Origin: Actinoplanes philippinensis
GTDB taxonomy: Bacteria; Actinomycetota; Actinomycetes; Mycobacteriales; Micromonosporaceae
Assembly: GCF_900113015.1 (NCBI RefSeq)
Contig: NZ_FONV01000008.1
Coordinates: forward strand, 248,001-312,000
Reading direction: 5' to 3'
DNA length: 64,000 nt
The position numbers and the translations under genes are program-made. The notes under the pieces are model-generated. The model was not told the origin of the DNA. It did not search any database and was given only the letters and a program-made list of their open reading frames with translations. Positions 55,611 through 63,391 of the stretch are shown in pieces; within the stretch, counting starts at the first letter, position 1; every line of letters begins with the position of its first letter.

Positions 55611-57326
55611 ATGCAGCCGCGACGCAGCGCCCAGTGGTACGCCGGTGACGATCGGAACAGCTACATGCACCGGGCCTGGATGCGGCGCGGGTTGCCGGCC
55701 GACGCCTTCGACGGGCGCCCGCACATCGCGATCGCCAACACCGCGTCCGATCTGACGCCGTGCAACAGCCACCTGAACGAGGTGGCCCGCAGCGTCGCCG
55801 ACGGCGTCCACCGGGCCGGCGGCATCGCGCTGAACCTGCCGGTCGTGTCGATCGGCGAGACACAGGTCCGGCCGACCGCGATGCTGTGGCGCAACATGGC
55901 CGCGATGGCGATCGAGGAGATGCTGCGCGCCAACCCGATCGACGGCGTCGTGCTGCTCGGCGGCTGCGACAAGACCATTCCCGCGCTGCTGATGGGCGCC
56001 GCCTCGGTGGACCTGCCGGCGGTGGTGATGCCCGGCGGCCCGATGCTGACCGGCACCTTCCGCGGCGTGCCGCTGGGCTGTGGCACCGACGTGTGGAAGC
56101 TCTCCGAGGAGGTCCGCGCCGGGACGCTGAGCGCCGCCGAGTTCCAGCGCTCCGAGTCGTCGATGATCAGGAGCAAGGGCCACTGCAACACCATGGGTAC
56201 GGCGTCGACGATGGGCCTGCTCGCCGAGGTGCTCGGGATGACGCTGCCCGGAGTGGCCGGCACGCCCGCGCCGGACAGCCGCCTGCTCGAGTCCGCGCAC
56301 GCGACCGGGGTGCTCGCCGTCGACCTGGTCGAGCAGGGGCGCCGCCCCAGCGACGTGATGACCCGCGGCTCGTTCCTCAACGCGATCGTCGCGCTCGCCG
56401 CGCTCGGCGGCTCCACCAACGCGGTCGTGCACCTGCTGGCGATCGCCGGGCGGCTCGGCGTGCCGCTGACCCAGGACGACTTCGACACCACCGGGGCCGG
56501 GGTGCCGCTGCTCGTCGACCTGCTGCCGGCCGGCCGGTTCCTGATGGACGACCTGTACCGCGCCGGCGGCCTGCACGCGGTGCTCGCCGAGGTCCGTGAC
56601 CTGCTGGACCCGGAGGCGATCACGGTCACCGGGCGGCCGCTCACCGACCACCTGGACGACGCGCGGGTCTACGACCGGGAGGTGATCCGGCCCCGCGCCG
56701 AGCCGCTGCGGCCGCACGCCGGGATCGCGGTCCTCTACGGCAACCTCGCCCCGGACGGGGCGGTCGTCAAACCGGCCGCCGCGTCACCGCACCTGCTGCG
56801 CCACCGCGGCCCGGCCGTCGTCTTCGACTCCGTCGAGGACCTGCACGCCCGGCTCGACGACCCGGATCTCGACGTCACCGCCGACTCGGTGCTGGTGCTG
56901 CGCGGGTGCGGCCCGAAGGGCTATCCCGGCATGCCGGAGGTGTCCAACATGCCGCTGCCGGCGAAACTGCTCGAGCAGGGGGTACGCGACATGGTGCGGA
57001 TCTGCGACGGGCGGATGTCGGGTACGGCGTACGGCACCGTGGTCCTGCATGTCGCCCCGGAGGCCGCCGCCGGCGGACCGCTCGCCAAGGTCCGCACCGG
57101 CGACATGATCGTCCTCGACGTCGCGAACCGGCGTCTCGACGCCGACGTCCCCGCCGCGGAGTGGGCGGCCCGCGAGCCGTCGCCGGAGGCGGCGAAGTCC
57201 TACGCCGCGCCGTCGCGCGGCTGGGAGCGGCTCTACGTCGACACCGTCGGCCAGGCTAACACCGGCGCCGACTGCGACTTCCTGCTCGGCGCGAGCGGCG
57301 ACGAGGTCTCCCGCGAATCCCACTGA
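55611..57326 (+). CDS. IlvD/Edd-family sugar-acid dehydratase (571 aa)
   Basis: The three Fe-S ligand cysteines are present: Cys51 (TPCNSH), Cys119 (GGCDKT, with the Lys after it) and Cys192 (KGHCNTMGTAS). Their spacing of 68 and 73 residues agrees with that of pentonate dehydratases such as L-arabinonate dehydratase, to my recollection, rather than biosynthetic IlvD. The C-terminal domain is complete (GYPGMPEVSNM, CDGRMSGTAYGT). It would remove water from an aldonate such as xylonate or arabinonate to give the 2-keto-3-deoxy acid, the substrate of the FAH-family enzyme. Substrate choice is an inference. Confidence 0.92.
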   Translation: MQPRRSAQWYAGDDRNSYMHRAWMRRGLPADAFDGRPHIAIANTASDLTPCNSHLNEVARSVADGVHRAGGIALNLPVVSIGETQVRPTAMLWRNMAAMAIEEMLRANPIDGVVLLGGCDKTIPALLMGAASVDLPAVVMPGGPMLTGTFRGVPLGCGTDVWKLSEEVRAGTLSAAEFQRSESSMIRSKGHCNTMGTASTMGLLAEVLGMTLPGVAGTPAPDSRLLESAHATGVLAVDLVEQGRRPSDVMTRGSFLNAIVALAALGGSTNAVVHLLAIAGRLGVPLTQDDFDTTGAGVPLLVDLLPAGRFLMDDLYRAGGLHAVLAEVRDLLDPEAITVTGRPLTDHLDDARVYDREVIRPRAEPLRPHAGIAVLYGNLAPDGAVVKPAAASPHLLRHRGPAVVFDSVEDLHARLDDPDLDVTADSVLVLRGCGPKGYPGMPEVSNMPLPAKLLEQGVRDMVRICDGRMSGTAYGTVVLHVAPEAAAGGPLAKVRTGDMIVLDVANRRLDADVPAAEWAAREPSPEAAKSYAAPSRGWERLYVDTVGQANTGADCDFLLGASGDEVSRESH

Positions 57327-57451
57327 GTTCCGGAACCGGCGACGACCTGCAATTTCCGACATTCCCTCACATCTGGGCTTGTGAGCCGCACCATCCGCCA
57401 CTAGGTTCGTTGCGGCTTGTCCAAAGGTGAGTGTTTCGGGAGTGTTGCAGC

Positions 57452-58687
57452 GTGAAGCGCCGGATCTGTCTGGTGGTGCCGACCAACCGGGAGTGCACCG
57501 CCACCCTGGCCGAGGTGATGGCCGAGGCCGAGTACGCCGAGCGCCACCACGACGCCGACGTGCGCCTGCTGGTGCTCGACTCCTCCGACGACTTCACCGC
57601 GCACGCCAAGACCCTGGCCGACGCCCGCGCCGCGCTGCACCTCGACGAGCCGCGGCAGCGGGAGTTCCTGCGGCAGGTCGTGGACCGGTCCGGCGCCGCC
57701 GACCCGGGCCTGCTCCTCGACCTGCTGCTGCCGGCGCGGCCCTCCTACGGCGCCTGCACCAACCGGGCCTTCCTGATCGCGGCCGCCCTGGGCTGCGAGT
57801 CGGTGCACCGGCGCGACTCCGACCTGTACTTCCAGACGTACGCCGGGGAGAAGGTCTTCCCCATCCACGCCGAACTGTCCGCGCTGGGCCGGCCCGCCCG
57901 CAACGTGACGGCCACCGAGGACCGGCTCGACGACAGCCGCCGCGACCTGACCGTCGCCATGGCCGGCGCCTCGTTCGTCGGCGACATGTCCGTCGACGTC
58001 GAGGACATCCGCGGCGCCGACGGCTACTACGACCTGGTCAGCCTCTGGGCCGCGCCGGGTAGCACCGAGGCGGAGAAACGCGCCCTGGTCGAGGAGTCCT
58101 TCACCGGCAGCGCCCCGTTCGCCGGCGACCACTGGGTGCTGTCGGTGGTCGATCCGATGCGCGTCGACATGCACAACATCAGCTTCCACGGCCTGCACGA
58201 GCGGGTGCCGCTGCCCCCGGCCACCGACACGATCGGCAGCGACTACTTCCTCATCCACGTCGCCGACCGGGCCGGGCTGCCCGGCCTGCTGCACAACCGG
58301 CACATCGTCAACTTCCACACCGGGGAGCGCAAGACCGACGCCGGGTTCCTCGCGTACCAGATGCGGTTCGCCAAGTTCATCCTGTCGATGTACTACTTCC
58401 ACTTCATCTACGAGCGGATGACCAGCGACGATCCGGCCGGCATCGCCGCGATCGCCAGGGCCTCGACGTGGCAGCCGCGGGAGCCCAACGAGCAGCAGGC
58501 GCACCTGATGGAGAAGGCGTACCGGCGGCTCGGCGGCCGGTTCACCGGCGTGGCCGACCGGATCGCCGAGCACCGCGACCGGCTGCTCGTCGAGGCCCGC
58601 CGCGACATCGAGGACTTCGCGACGCTCATCGACGCGTGGGCGGCTCTGGTCGCGGCCGCCCGCGAGACCCCACTGCCGCATGCCTGA
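57452..58687 (+). CDS. DUF6271-like protein, GT-A glycosyltransferase-like fold (411 aa)
   Basis: The GTG at 57452 has GGGAG nine bases upstream and starts VKRRICLVVPTNRECTATL; a GTG at 57431 lacks a site. The opening strand (ICLVVPTNRE), the LLVLDSSDD segment and a DxD-type motif in HRRDSDLYF recall nucleotide-sugar transferases of the GT-A type. I associate this N-terminus with the uncharacterised DUF6271 family of actinomycetes. The C-terminal third is helical. It overlaps the GNAT gene by eight bases, and an MFS exporter follows. Sugar transfer or peptide tailoring is possible, at low certainty. Confidence 0.75.
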   Translation: MKRRICLVVPTNRECTATLAEVMAEAEYAERHHDADVRLLVLDSSDDFTAHAKTLADARAALHLDEPRQREFLRQVVDRSGAADPGLLLDLLLPARPSYGACTNRAFLIAAALGCESVHRRDSDLYFQTYAGEKVFPIHAELSALGRPARNVTATEDRLDDSRRDLTVAMAGASFVGDMSVDVEDIRGADGYYDLVSLWAAPGSTEAEKRALVEESFTGSAPFAGDHWVLSVVDPMRVDMHNISFHGLHERVPLPPATDTIGSDYFLIHVADRAGLPGLLHNRHIVNFHTGERKTDAGFLAYQMRFAKFILSMYYFHFIYERMTSDDPAGIAAIARASTWQPREPNEQQAHLMEKAYRRLGGRFTGVADRIAEHRDRLLVEARRDIEDFATLIDAWAALVAAARETPLPHA

Positions 58688-59171
58688 CCGCGAACGCCTG
58701 CGTCCCATCGAGGAGACCGACTGGCCGGCGATCCTCACGCTGGAGGCCGAGACGTACGGCGACAAGGGTCTCGCCGAAGGCGGCGACGCCCTGCGGTCCC
58801 GGGCGCACCCGCCCACCTCGTTCGTGCTGGACACCGGCGGCCGGCTCGGCGGTTACCTGCTCGCCCTGCCCTACCCGCGGGGCGCCTTCCCCGACCTGCG
58901 GCGGCCGGAGGACCGGGCCTTCGACACGCCCGACCTGCACCTGCACGACATCGCCATCGCCCCGGGGCTGCGCGATCACGGCCGCGGGCGGCGCCTGGTG
59001 CGGCATCTGGTCACCCTCGCGCGACTCCGGGCGTACGAACGGATCTCGCTCGTCTCGGTCGGGAACGCGGCCGGGTTCTGGACCGCCTGCGGGTTCCGCC
59101 CCGACCCCCGCTGCGCACCGCCCGGCTCCTACGGCCCGGGCGCCGTCTACATGTCCCGTGACATCGGATAG
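58680..59171 (+). CDS. GNAT-family N-acetyltransferase (163 aa)
   Basis: The start ATG at 58680 overlaps the previous gene by eight bases. The acetyl-CoA motif A region is visible (LHLHDIAIAPGLRDHGRGRR, Arg/Gly-x-Gly-x type) and is followed by the motif B segment FWTACGFRPD. It is a short single-domain enzyme that acetylates an amine; the substrate is unknown. Tight packing with the DUF6271-like and MFS genes suggests one pathway. Confidence 0.88.
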   Translation: MPDRERLRPIEETDWPAILTLEAETYGDKGLAEGGDALRSRAHPPTSFVLDTGGRLGGYLLALPYPRGAFPDLRRPEDRAFDTPDLHLHDIAIAPGLRDHGRGRRLVRHLVTLARLRAYERISLVSVGNAAGFWTACGFRPDPRCAPPGSYGPGAVYMSRDIG

Positions 59172-59178
59172 GACACGC

Positions 59179-60330
59179 ATGTCGTTCCGCCGGTCGCAAC
59201 TGTCGATCGCCGCCCTGTTCGGGTCGCTCGGCTTCCAGTACTCGACCTGGGCCTCGCGCATCCCCGCCCTCGCCGACCGGCTGCACCTGTCGTCCGCCGA
59301 GGTCGGGGTGCTGCTGCTGGCCGCCGGCGCCGGCGCGGTGATCTCCGCGCCGCTGGTGCCGAAGCTGATGGCCGCCCTCGGATCACGCCGTCTCGCGCTC
59401 GGCGCGGTGCTGGTGCTGGCCGCCGCCTTGGCCGGCCTGGTGGCCGCCCCCGCCTACGGGCTCCTGCTGGTGGTGCTGCTGATCGACGGCGTCGCGGTGG
59501 GCTGCCTGAACGTCGCCATGAACGCGCAGGGCGCCGCCCTGGAGCAGCGGTCCGGCCGGACCACGATGGCCCGGCTGCACGCCACCTTCAGCGGCGGGAT
59601 CTTCGCCGCCGCCCTGCTGGCCTCGGCGATCACCGCGGTGACCGGTTCGGTGGCGGCGCATTTCGCGGTGGCCGGCGCGGTCCTGCTCGCGGTGACGGCC
59701 GCCGGCCCGGGCCTGCTCACCGAGGACCTGCCGCCCGCGCCGCGGCCGGCCGGCCGCCGGTTGGTTCGCCCGTCCGGCGTGGTCGCTGGTCTCGGCCTGG
59801 CCATGCTGCTGGCCACGATCACCGAGGGCGCGGTCACCGACTGGTCGGCGTTGTACCTCGAACTCGTGCACGCCGCCGACCATCTGCTGCCGCTCGGCAT
59901 CGCCGTCACCTCCGGGACGATGCTGACCGCCCGGCTCTTCGCCGACCGCTGGCGCGACCGCTGGGGCGACCGGACGGTGGTCGCCGCCGGCGCCGCGCTG
60001 GCCGGCGCGGGCCTGCTCGCCGCGCTGCTGGCCGGTGGGGCGGGGCCGGCGCTCGCCGGTTTCGCCTGCGTGGGCCTGGGCATGGCCGCGGTCAGCCCCT
60101 GCCTCTACGTGGCCGCCGCGCGGCACGGCCCGGCCGCTCTCACCGCGGCGGCCACGATGAGCACGACCGGTCTGCTCGCCGGCCCGCCCGCCATCGGCTT
60201 CCTCGCCGAGGCGGCCGGGCTGCGCTGGGCGCTGACCGCGGTGGTGGGCACCGCCTGGCTGCTCGTGCCGTGCGCGCTGCTGCTGCGGCCCCGCCTGTTA
60301 CCGGAGCGCGACCAGAGCCTGGTCCCATGA
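59179..60330 (+). CDS. MFS transporter (383 aa)
   Basis: The ATG at 59179 follows the GNAT stop by seven bases. The protein has twelve hydrophobic helices with the family motif after TM2 (APLVPKLMAALGSRRLAL) and a similar loop in the second half (ARLFADRWRDRWGDR). It resembles the YbjJ-like sugar/drug branch (GFQYSTWASRIPALADRL at TM1). It probably exports the product of the two upstream enzymes or imports their substrate. Its 3' end overlaps the convergent regulator gene by 33 bases. Confidence 0.88.
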   Translation: MSFRRSQLSIAALFGSLGFQYSTWASRIPALADRLHLSSAEVGVLLLAAGAGAVISAPLVPKLMAALGSRRLALGAVLVLAAALAGLVAAPAYGLLLVVLLIDGVAVGCLNVAMNAQGAALEQRSGRTTMARLHATFSGGIFAAALLASAITAVTGSVAAHFAVAGAVLLAVTAAGPGLLTEDLPPAPRPAGRRLVRPSGVVAGLGLAMLLATITEGAVTDWSALYLELVHAADHLLPLGIAVTSGTMLTARLFADRWRDRWGDRTVVAAGAALAGAGLLAALLAGGAGPALAGFACVGLGMAAVSPCLYVAAARHGPAALTAAATMSTTGLLAGPPAIGFLAEAAGLRWALTAVVGTAWLLVPCALLLRPRLLPERDQSLVP

Positions 60331-61029
60331 CGACTCCGCCGCCGGGACCGGGAGCACGCCGTGCCGCTCGGCCCCCGGCGGGGTGACGAACTTGTAGCCG
60401 ACCTGCCGGACCGTGCCGATCATCGTCTCGCAGCGGGGGCCGAGCTTGGCCCGCAGCCGGCGCACGTGCACGTCGACCGTACGGGTGCCGCCGAAGTAGT
60501 CGTAACCCCAGACCTCGCGCAGCAGCTGGTCGCGGCTGAACACCCGGCCCGGGTGCTGCGCCAGATACCGCAGGAGCTCGAACTCCTTGTACGTCAGGGC
60601 GAGCGCCTCGCCGCGCAGCCGGGTCGTGTAGCTGTTCGCGTCGATGACCAGGTCACCGACCTGGAGCAGGCCGTCGCCGGTGGCGGTCTCCCGGCTGCGC
60701 CGCCCCGCCACCATGCTCAGCCGGGCAGCGACCTCGGCCGGGCCGGCGGTGGTCAGGACGAAGTCGTCCACGCACCAGTCGGCGCCGACGGCGACCAGGC
60801 CGCCCTCACGGACCACGGCGATCAGCGGCGTGGCCGCCCCGTTGCCGCGCAGCGCCCGGCAGGTGGCGCGAGCCTGGTTCAGTTCGGTGGACGCGTCGAC
60901 CAGGATCACCGCGGTGTCCTTGGCGGCGACGGCCCGCTCGTCGCGAGGGGCGACCTGCACCGTGTAGGGCAACAGGTCCAGGGCGGGCAGCACATCGGCG
61001 TGGCCGTCGGTCAGCAGCAGAAGATTCAC
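60298..61029 (-). CDS. GlnR-like OmpR-family orphan response regulator (243 aa)
   Basis: The GTG at 61029 has GAAAGG six bases upstream; a GTG at 61044 adds five residues. The N-terminus (VNLLLLTDGHADVLPALDLL) and the middle (REGGLVAVGADWCVDDFVL) closely recall GlnR, the actinobacterial nitrogen regulator, which keeps an atypical receiver and forms phosphorylation-independent dimers. The C-terminal wHTH is complete (LTYKEFELLRYLAQHPGRVF, TRTVDVHVRRLRAKLG, VRQVGYKFV). The gene could be glnR itself or a paralogue. Its promoter region has a TAGCGT -10 at 61095-61090. Confidence 0.88.
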   Translation of the reverse strand: MNLLLLTDGHADVLPALDLLPYTVQVAPRDERAVAAKDTAVILVDASTELNQARATCRALRGNGAATPLIAVVREGGLVAVGADWCVDDFVLTTAGPAEVAARLSMVAGRRSRETATGDGLLQVGDLVIDANSYTTRLRGEALALTYKEFELLRYLAQHPGRVFSRDQLLREVWGYDYFGGTRTVDVHVRRLRAKLGPRCETMIGTVRQVGYKFVTPPGAERHGVLPVPAAESSWDQALVALR

Positions 61030-61089
61030 GTCAGGCCTTTCCACGACATCCCGGACCGCACGAAGGCCGTCCCGCTGGGCTTGCGCGCA

Positions 61090-61095
61090 ACGCTA
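61090..61095 (-). promoter_or_regulatory. -10 box of the GlnR-like gene
   Basis: TAGCGT on the minus strand lies about 60 bases before the GTG at 61029. The -35 region is weak. The same hexamer serves as -10 at 38457 and 51197 in this window. Confidence 0.35.
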
Positions 61096-61299
61096 ACCGC
61101 GAACTGTTACCGCCGGATATCGCGGCGAGGGTCATAAGGTCGCGAGGAGTGGGGCAATGAATTATTGACAGAGGTAAATGTCCGATGCGACGGTGCGTAC
61201 GCCACCCCGGCGCGGGCGTGCCGCAGACCCGGCATGCCCCGCCACCATGTCAGCGGTGGGCCGTACACGGGCCGCCGCCCCGCAGTGAGGGGAACCTTC

Positions 61300-62145
61300 A
61301 TGCGCTTCCGACGGGCACTAGCCATCGGCGCCACCACGCTCGCGGCCATCGCGGGCGTCCTGTCCGGGCCCGCCGCCCCCGTCCAGGCGGCCGCTCCCGC
61401 CCCGACCGCCGTCGCGGTGACGCTGGCCAGCACCATCGCGCTGAGCAACTGCTCGGCGTCGCTCGTCCGGTTCCCCACCTCGCTCAGCACCGACAGCGCG
61501 ATGATGCTCACCAACGGGCACTGCTACGAGGGCGGGTTCATCGCCGCCGGCCGGGTCATCCAGAACGTGTCCAGCACCCGTACCGGCACGCTGCTCAACA
61601 GCTCCGGCGGCTCGGTGGCCCGGGTCCGCGCCAACCGGGTGATCTACGCGACCATGACCGGCACCGACGTCACGCTCTACCGGCTCAACACCACGTTCGC
61701 GGCGCTGTCCTCGTCGTACGGGGCCGTCCCGCTGACCATCTCGGCCGCGCACCCGGCCGCCGGCACCGGGATCGGGATCCCCTCCGGCTACTGGAAGCGG
61801 GTCTGGAACTGCAGCATCGACGGCTTCGTCACCACGCTGCGCGAGGACACCTGGACGTGGAAGGACTCGATCCGCTACAACTCCGGCTGCGACACCATCG
61901 GCGGCACCTCCGGCTCGCCGATCGTCAGCACCGCCACCGGTGAGCTGATCGGCATCAACAACACCGGCAACGAGGACGGCGGCCGCTGCACGCTGAACAA
62001 CCCGTGCGAGGTCGACGCGGCGGGCAACGTGACGGTGCTCGCCGGGCGCAGCTACGGCCAGCAGACCTACTGGTTCACCACCTGCGTCAACTCCAGCCGG
62101 ACCATCGACCTGAGCGTCTCCGGCTGCCTGCTCACCAAGCCCTGA
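61300..62145 (+). CDS. secreted trypsin-like serine protease (281 aa)
   Basis: The ATG at 61300 has GAGGGG upstream and gives a signal peptide (MRFRRALAIGATTLAAIAGV) with an Ala-x-Ala site near residue 30. The chymotrypsin-fold triad is intact: His74 (LTNGHC), Asp123 (GTDVTLYRL) and Ser205 (GGTSGSPIV). Cysteine pairs (Cys51/Cys75, Cys171/Cys197, and two C-terminal pairs) suit an extracellular enzyme. This is the V8/streptogrisin-like group often produced by actinomycetes. It contrasts with the inactive homologue at 41895-43460. Upstream 270 bases hold TTGACA near 61163 as a possible -35. Confidence 0.9.
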   Translation: MRFRRALAIGATTLAAIAGVLSGPAAPVQAAAPAPTAVAVTLASTIALSNCSASLVRFPTSLSTDSAMMLTNGHCYEGGFIAAGRVIQNVSSTRTGTLLNSSGGSVARVRANRVIYATMTGTDVTLYRLNTTFAALSSSYGAVPLTISAAHPAAGTGIGIPSGYWKRVWNCSIDGFVTTLREDTWTWKDSIRYNSGCDTIGGTSGSPIVSTATGELIGINNTGNEDGGRCTLNNPCEVDAAGNVTVLAGRSYGQQTYWFTTCVNSSRTIDLSVSGCLLTKP

Positions 62146-62153
62146 CGCCGGGC

Positions 62154-62187
62154 GCCCGCGGGCCGGTCCACGAACCGGCCCGTGGGC
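62154..62187. terminator. bidirectional terminator between protease and cellulase genes
   Basis: A 14-bp stem (62154-62167 with 62174-62187, one G-T pair) closes a six-base loop. It sits between two convergent stops at 62145 and 62194, so it can serve both genes. Confidence 0.75.
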
Positions 62188-62193
62188 ACACGG

Positions 62194-63159
62194 TCAGTAC
62201 CCGTAGATCATCTTGTAGGCGACCTCGGGCAGGAACTGCCCGGCCGACGAGCCGCCGCCGACGCCGCAGTTGCCGTCGGACTCACCGGGGGTCTTGAGCC
62301 ACAGCAGCATCTCCGCCCCGCCGCCCAGCTGACTGGGCGTGCCGAGCCGCCGGCCGGCCGGGTTGCACCACTGGCCGTTGGACCCGTTGCCGTTGCGGCT
62401 GGTGTCGATCACGAACGGCTTGCTGTAGCCGAAGCGCCGCAGCTCATTGGCGACCCGGTTGCCGTAGTTGCTGTTCTCGCCGGTGGTGAAGTAGTTCGAC
62501 ACGTTCAGCGCGAACCCGCGCGCCCCGGCCACACCCGCCTGGTTCAGGCGCTGCGCCATGGTCGTCGCGTCGACCCAGCCGGAGTTGCCGGCGTCCAGGT
62601 AGACCCACGTGTTCGGGGCCTTGGACCGGAACTGGTTGATCGCGCGCGACAGCATGCCCGTACGGTCGTTGATCTGGCTCTGGCTCATGCAGTTGAAGTC
62701 GCCGAGCGAGTCGGGCTCCAGGACGACCACGGCCGGGCGGCTGCCGACCGCGCCGGCGAACGAGGCGGCCCACGCGTCGTAGGCGCCGACGCTGCCCGCG
62801 CCGCCGCCGGAGTGGCCGCCGCAGGCGTCCCGGCCCGGCAGGTTGTACGCCACCAGCAGCGGCAGCTTGTCGACCGCGTCGGCCGCGCCGACGTAGTTGC
62901 GGACCGCCGTGGCGATGTCGCCGCTCCAGTTGCCGAACCAGCTGGCCATCGGTTTCTGCGCGATCGAGGTGCGGATCGCCGCGGCGCGGCCGTCGCCGGG
63001 GTTGGCGGCGACCCAGGACGCCGGGCTGGAGTACGGGTTGACGTAGAAGCCACTGGTCTGGCTGAGCGGGTCGGCGTGGGCCGGGGACGGGCCGAGCAGC
63101 ACCGCGGGGACGATCATCGCCAGCGTGGCGAGGACTCCGGTGAGGGTTGGTCGTCTCAT
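62194..63159 (-). CDS. secreted GH6 cellulase (endoglucanase/cellobiohydrolase family, 321 aa)
   Basis: The ATG at 63159 has TGGAG about eight bases upstream and gives a signal peptide ending PSPAHA. The single glycoside hydrolase family 6 catalytic domain begins GFYVNPYSSPASWVAA. Diagnostic motifs are LLVAYNLPGRDACGG, VVVLEPDSLGDF, YLDAGNSGWV, VIDTSRNGNG and LWLKTPGESDG, covering the acid and base Asp regions. No carbohydrate-binding module is attached. It hydrolyses beta-1,4-glucans outside the cell. A CebR-like palindrome lies 31 bases upstream of the start and the divergent LacI regulator is the likely repressor. Confidence 0.95.
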   Translation of the reverse strand: MRRPTLTGVLATLAMIVPAVLLGPSPAHADPLSQTSGFYVNPYSSPASWVAANPGDGRAAAIRTSIAQKPMASWFGNWSGDIATAVRNYVGAADAVDKLPLLVAYNLPGRDACGGHSGGGAGSVGAYDAWAASFAGAVGSRPAVVVLEPDSLGDFNCMSQSQINDRTGMLSRAINQFRSKAPNTWVYLDAGNSGWVDATTMAQRLNQAGVAGARGFALNVSNYFTTGENSNYGNRVANELRRFGYSKPFVIDTSRNGNGSNGQWCNPAGRRLGTPSQLGGGAEMLLWLKTPGESDGNCGVGGGSSAGQFLPEVAYKMIYGY

Positions 63160-63189
63160 CGACAAGCTCCAGGGATGGGGGATGGGGAC

Positions 63190-63203
63190 TGGAAGCGCTT
63201 CCA
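63190..63203. promoter_or_regulatory. LacI/CebR-like operator 1, upstream of the cellulase gene
   Basis: TGGAAGCGCTTCCA is a perfect 14-base palindrome, one transition pair away from the CebR consensus TGGGAGCGCTCCCA. Cellobiose or cello-oligosaccharide release of a LacI-type repressor is the usual logic. Confidence 0.85.
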
Positions 63204-63254
63204 GAAATGTCGATCCATGAATCTCGATTTCATGCTCGACATGACCGTGGTCCA

Positions 63255-63260
63255 TGTCAA
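63255..63260 (-). promoter_or_regulatory. -35 hexamer TTGACA for the cellulase gene
   Basis: TTGACA is read on the minus strand at 63260-63255. The matching -10 is not well conserved, so the promoter call is tentative. Operator 1 lies downstream of it, where a bound repressor would block transcription. Confidence 0.35.
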
Positions 63261-63299
63261 GAGATGTGGCTGGTTCCGGGAACAGGGTGGTCCTGGGCC

Positions 63300-63313
63300 T
63301 GGGACCGCTTCCA
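63300..63313. promoter_or_regulatory. LacI/CebR-like operator 2, upstream of the LacI gene
   Basis: TGGGACCGCTTCCA matches operator 1 at 12 of 14 positions. It lies 79 bases upstream of the LacI start, so the regulator probably controls its own gene as well. Confidence 0.65.
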
Positions 63314-63391
63314 GAAATCGACGCCTGTCGACCAGCGGCTCGGTCGCCGATACGATCAGGCGCATCCGACTGGAAGGACCCGGCACCGGCG

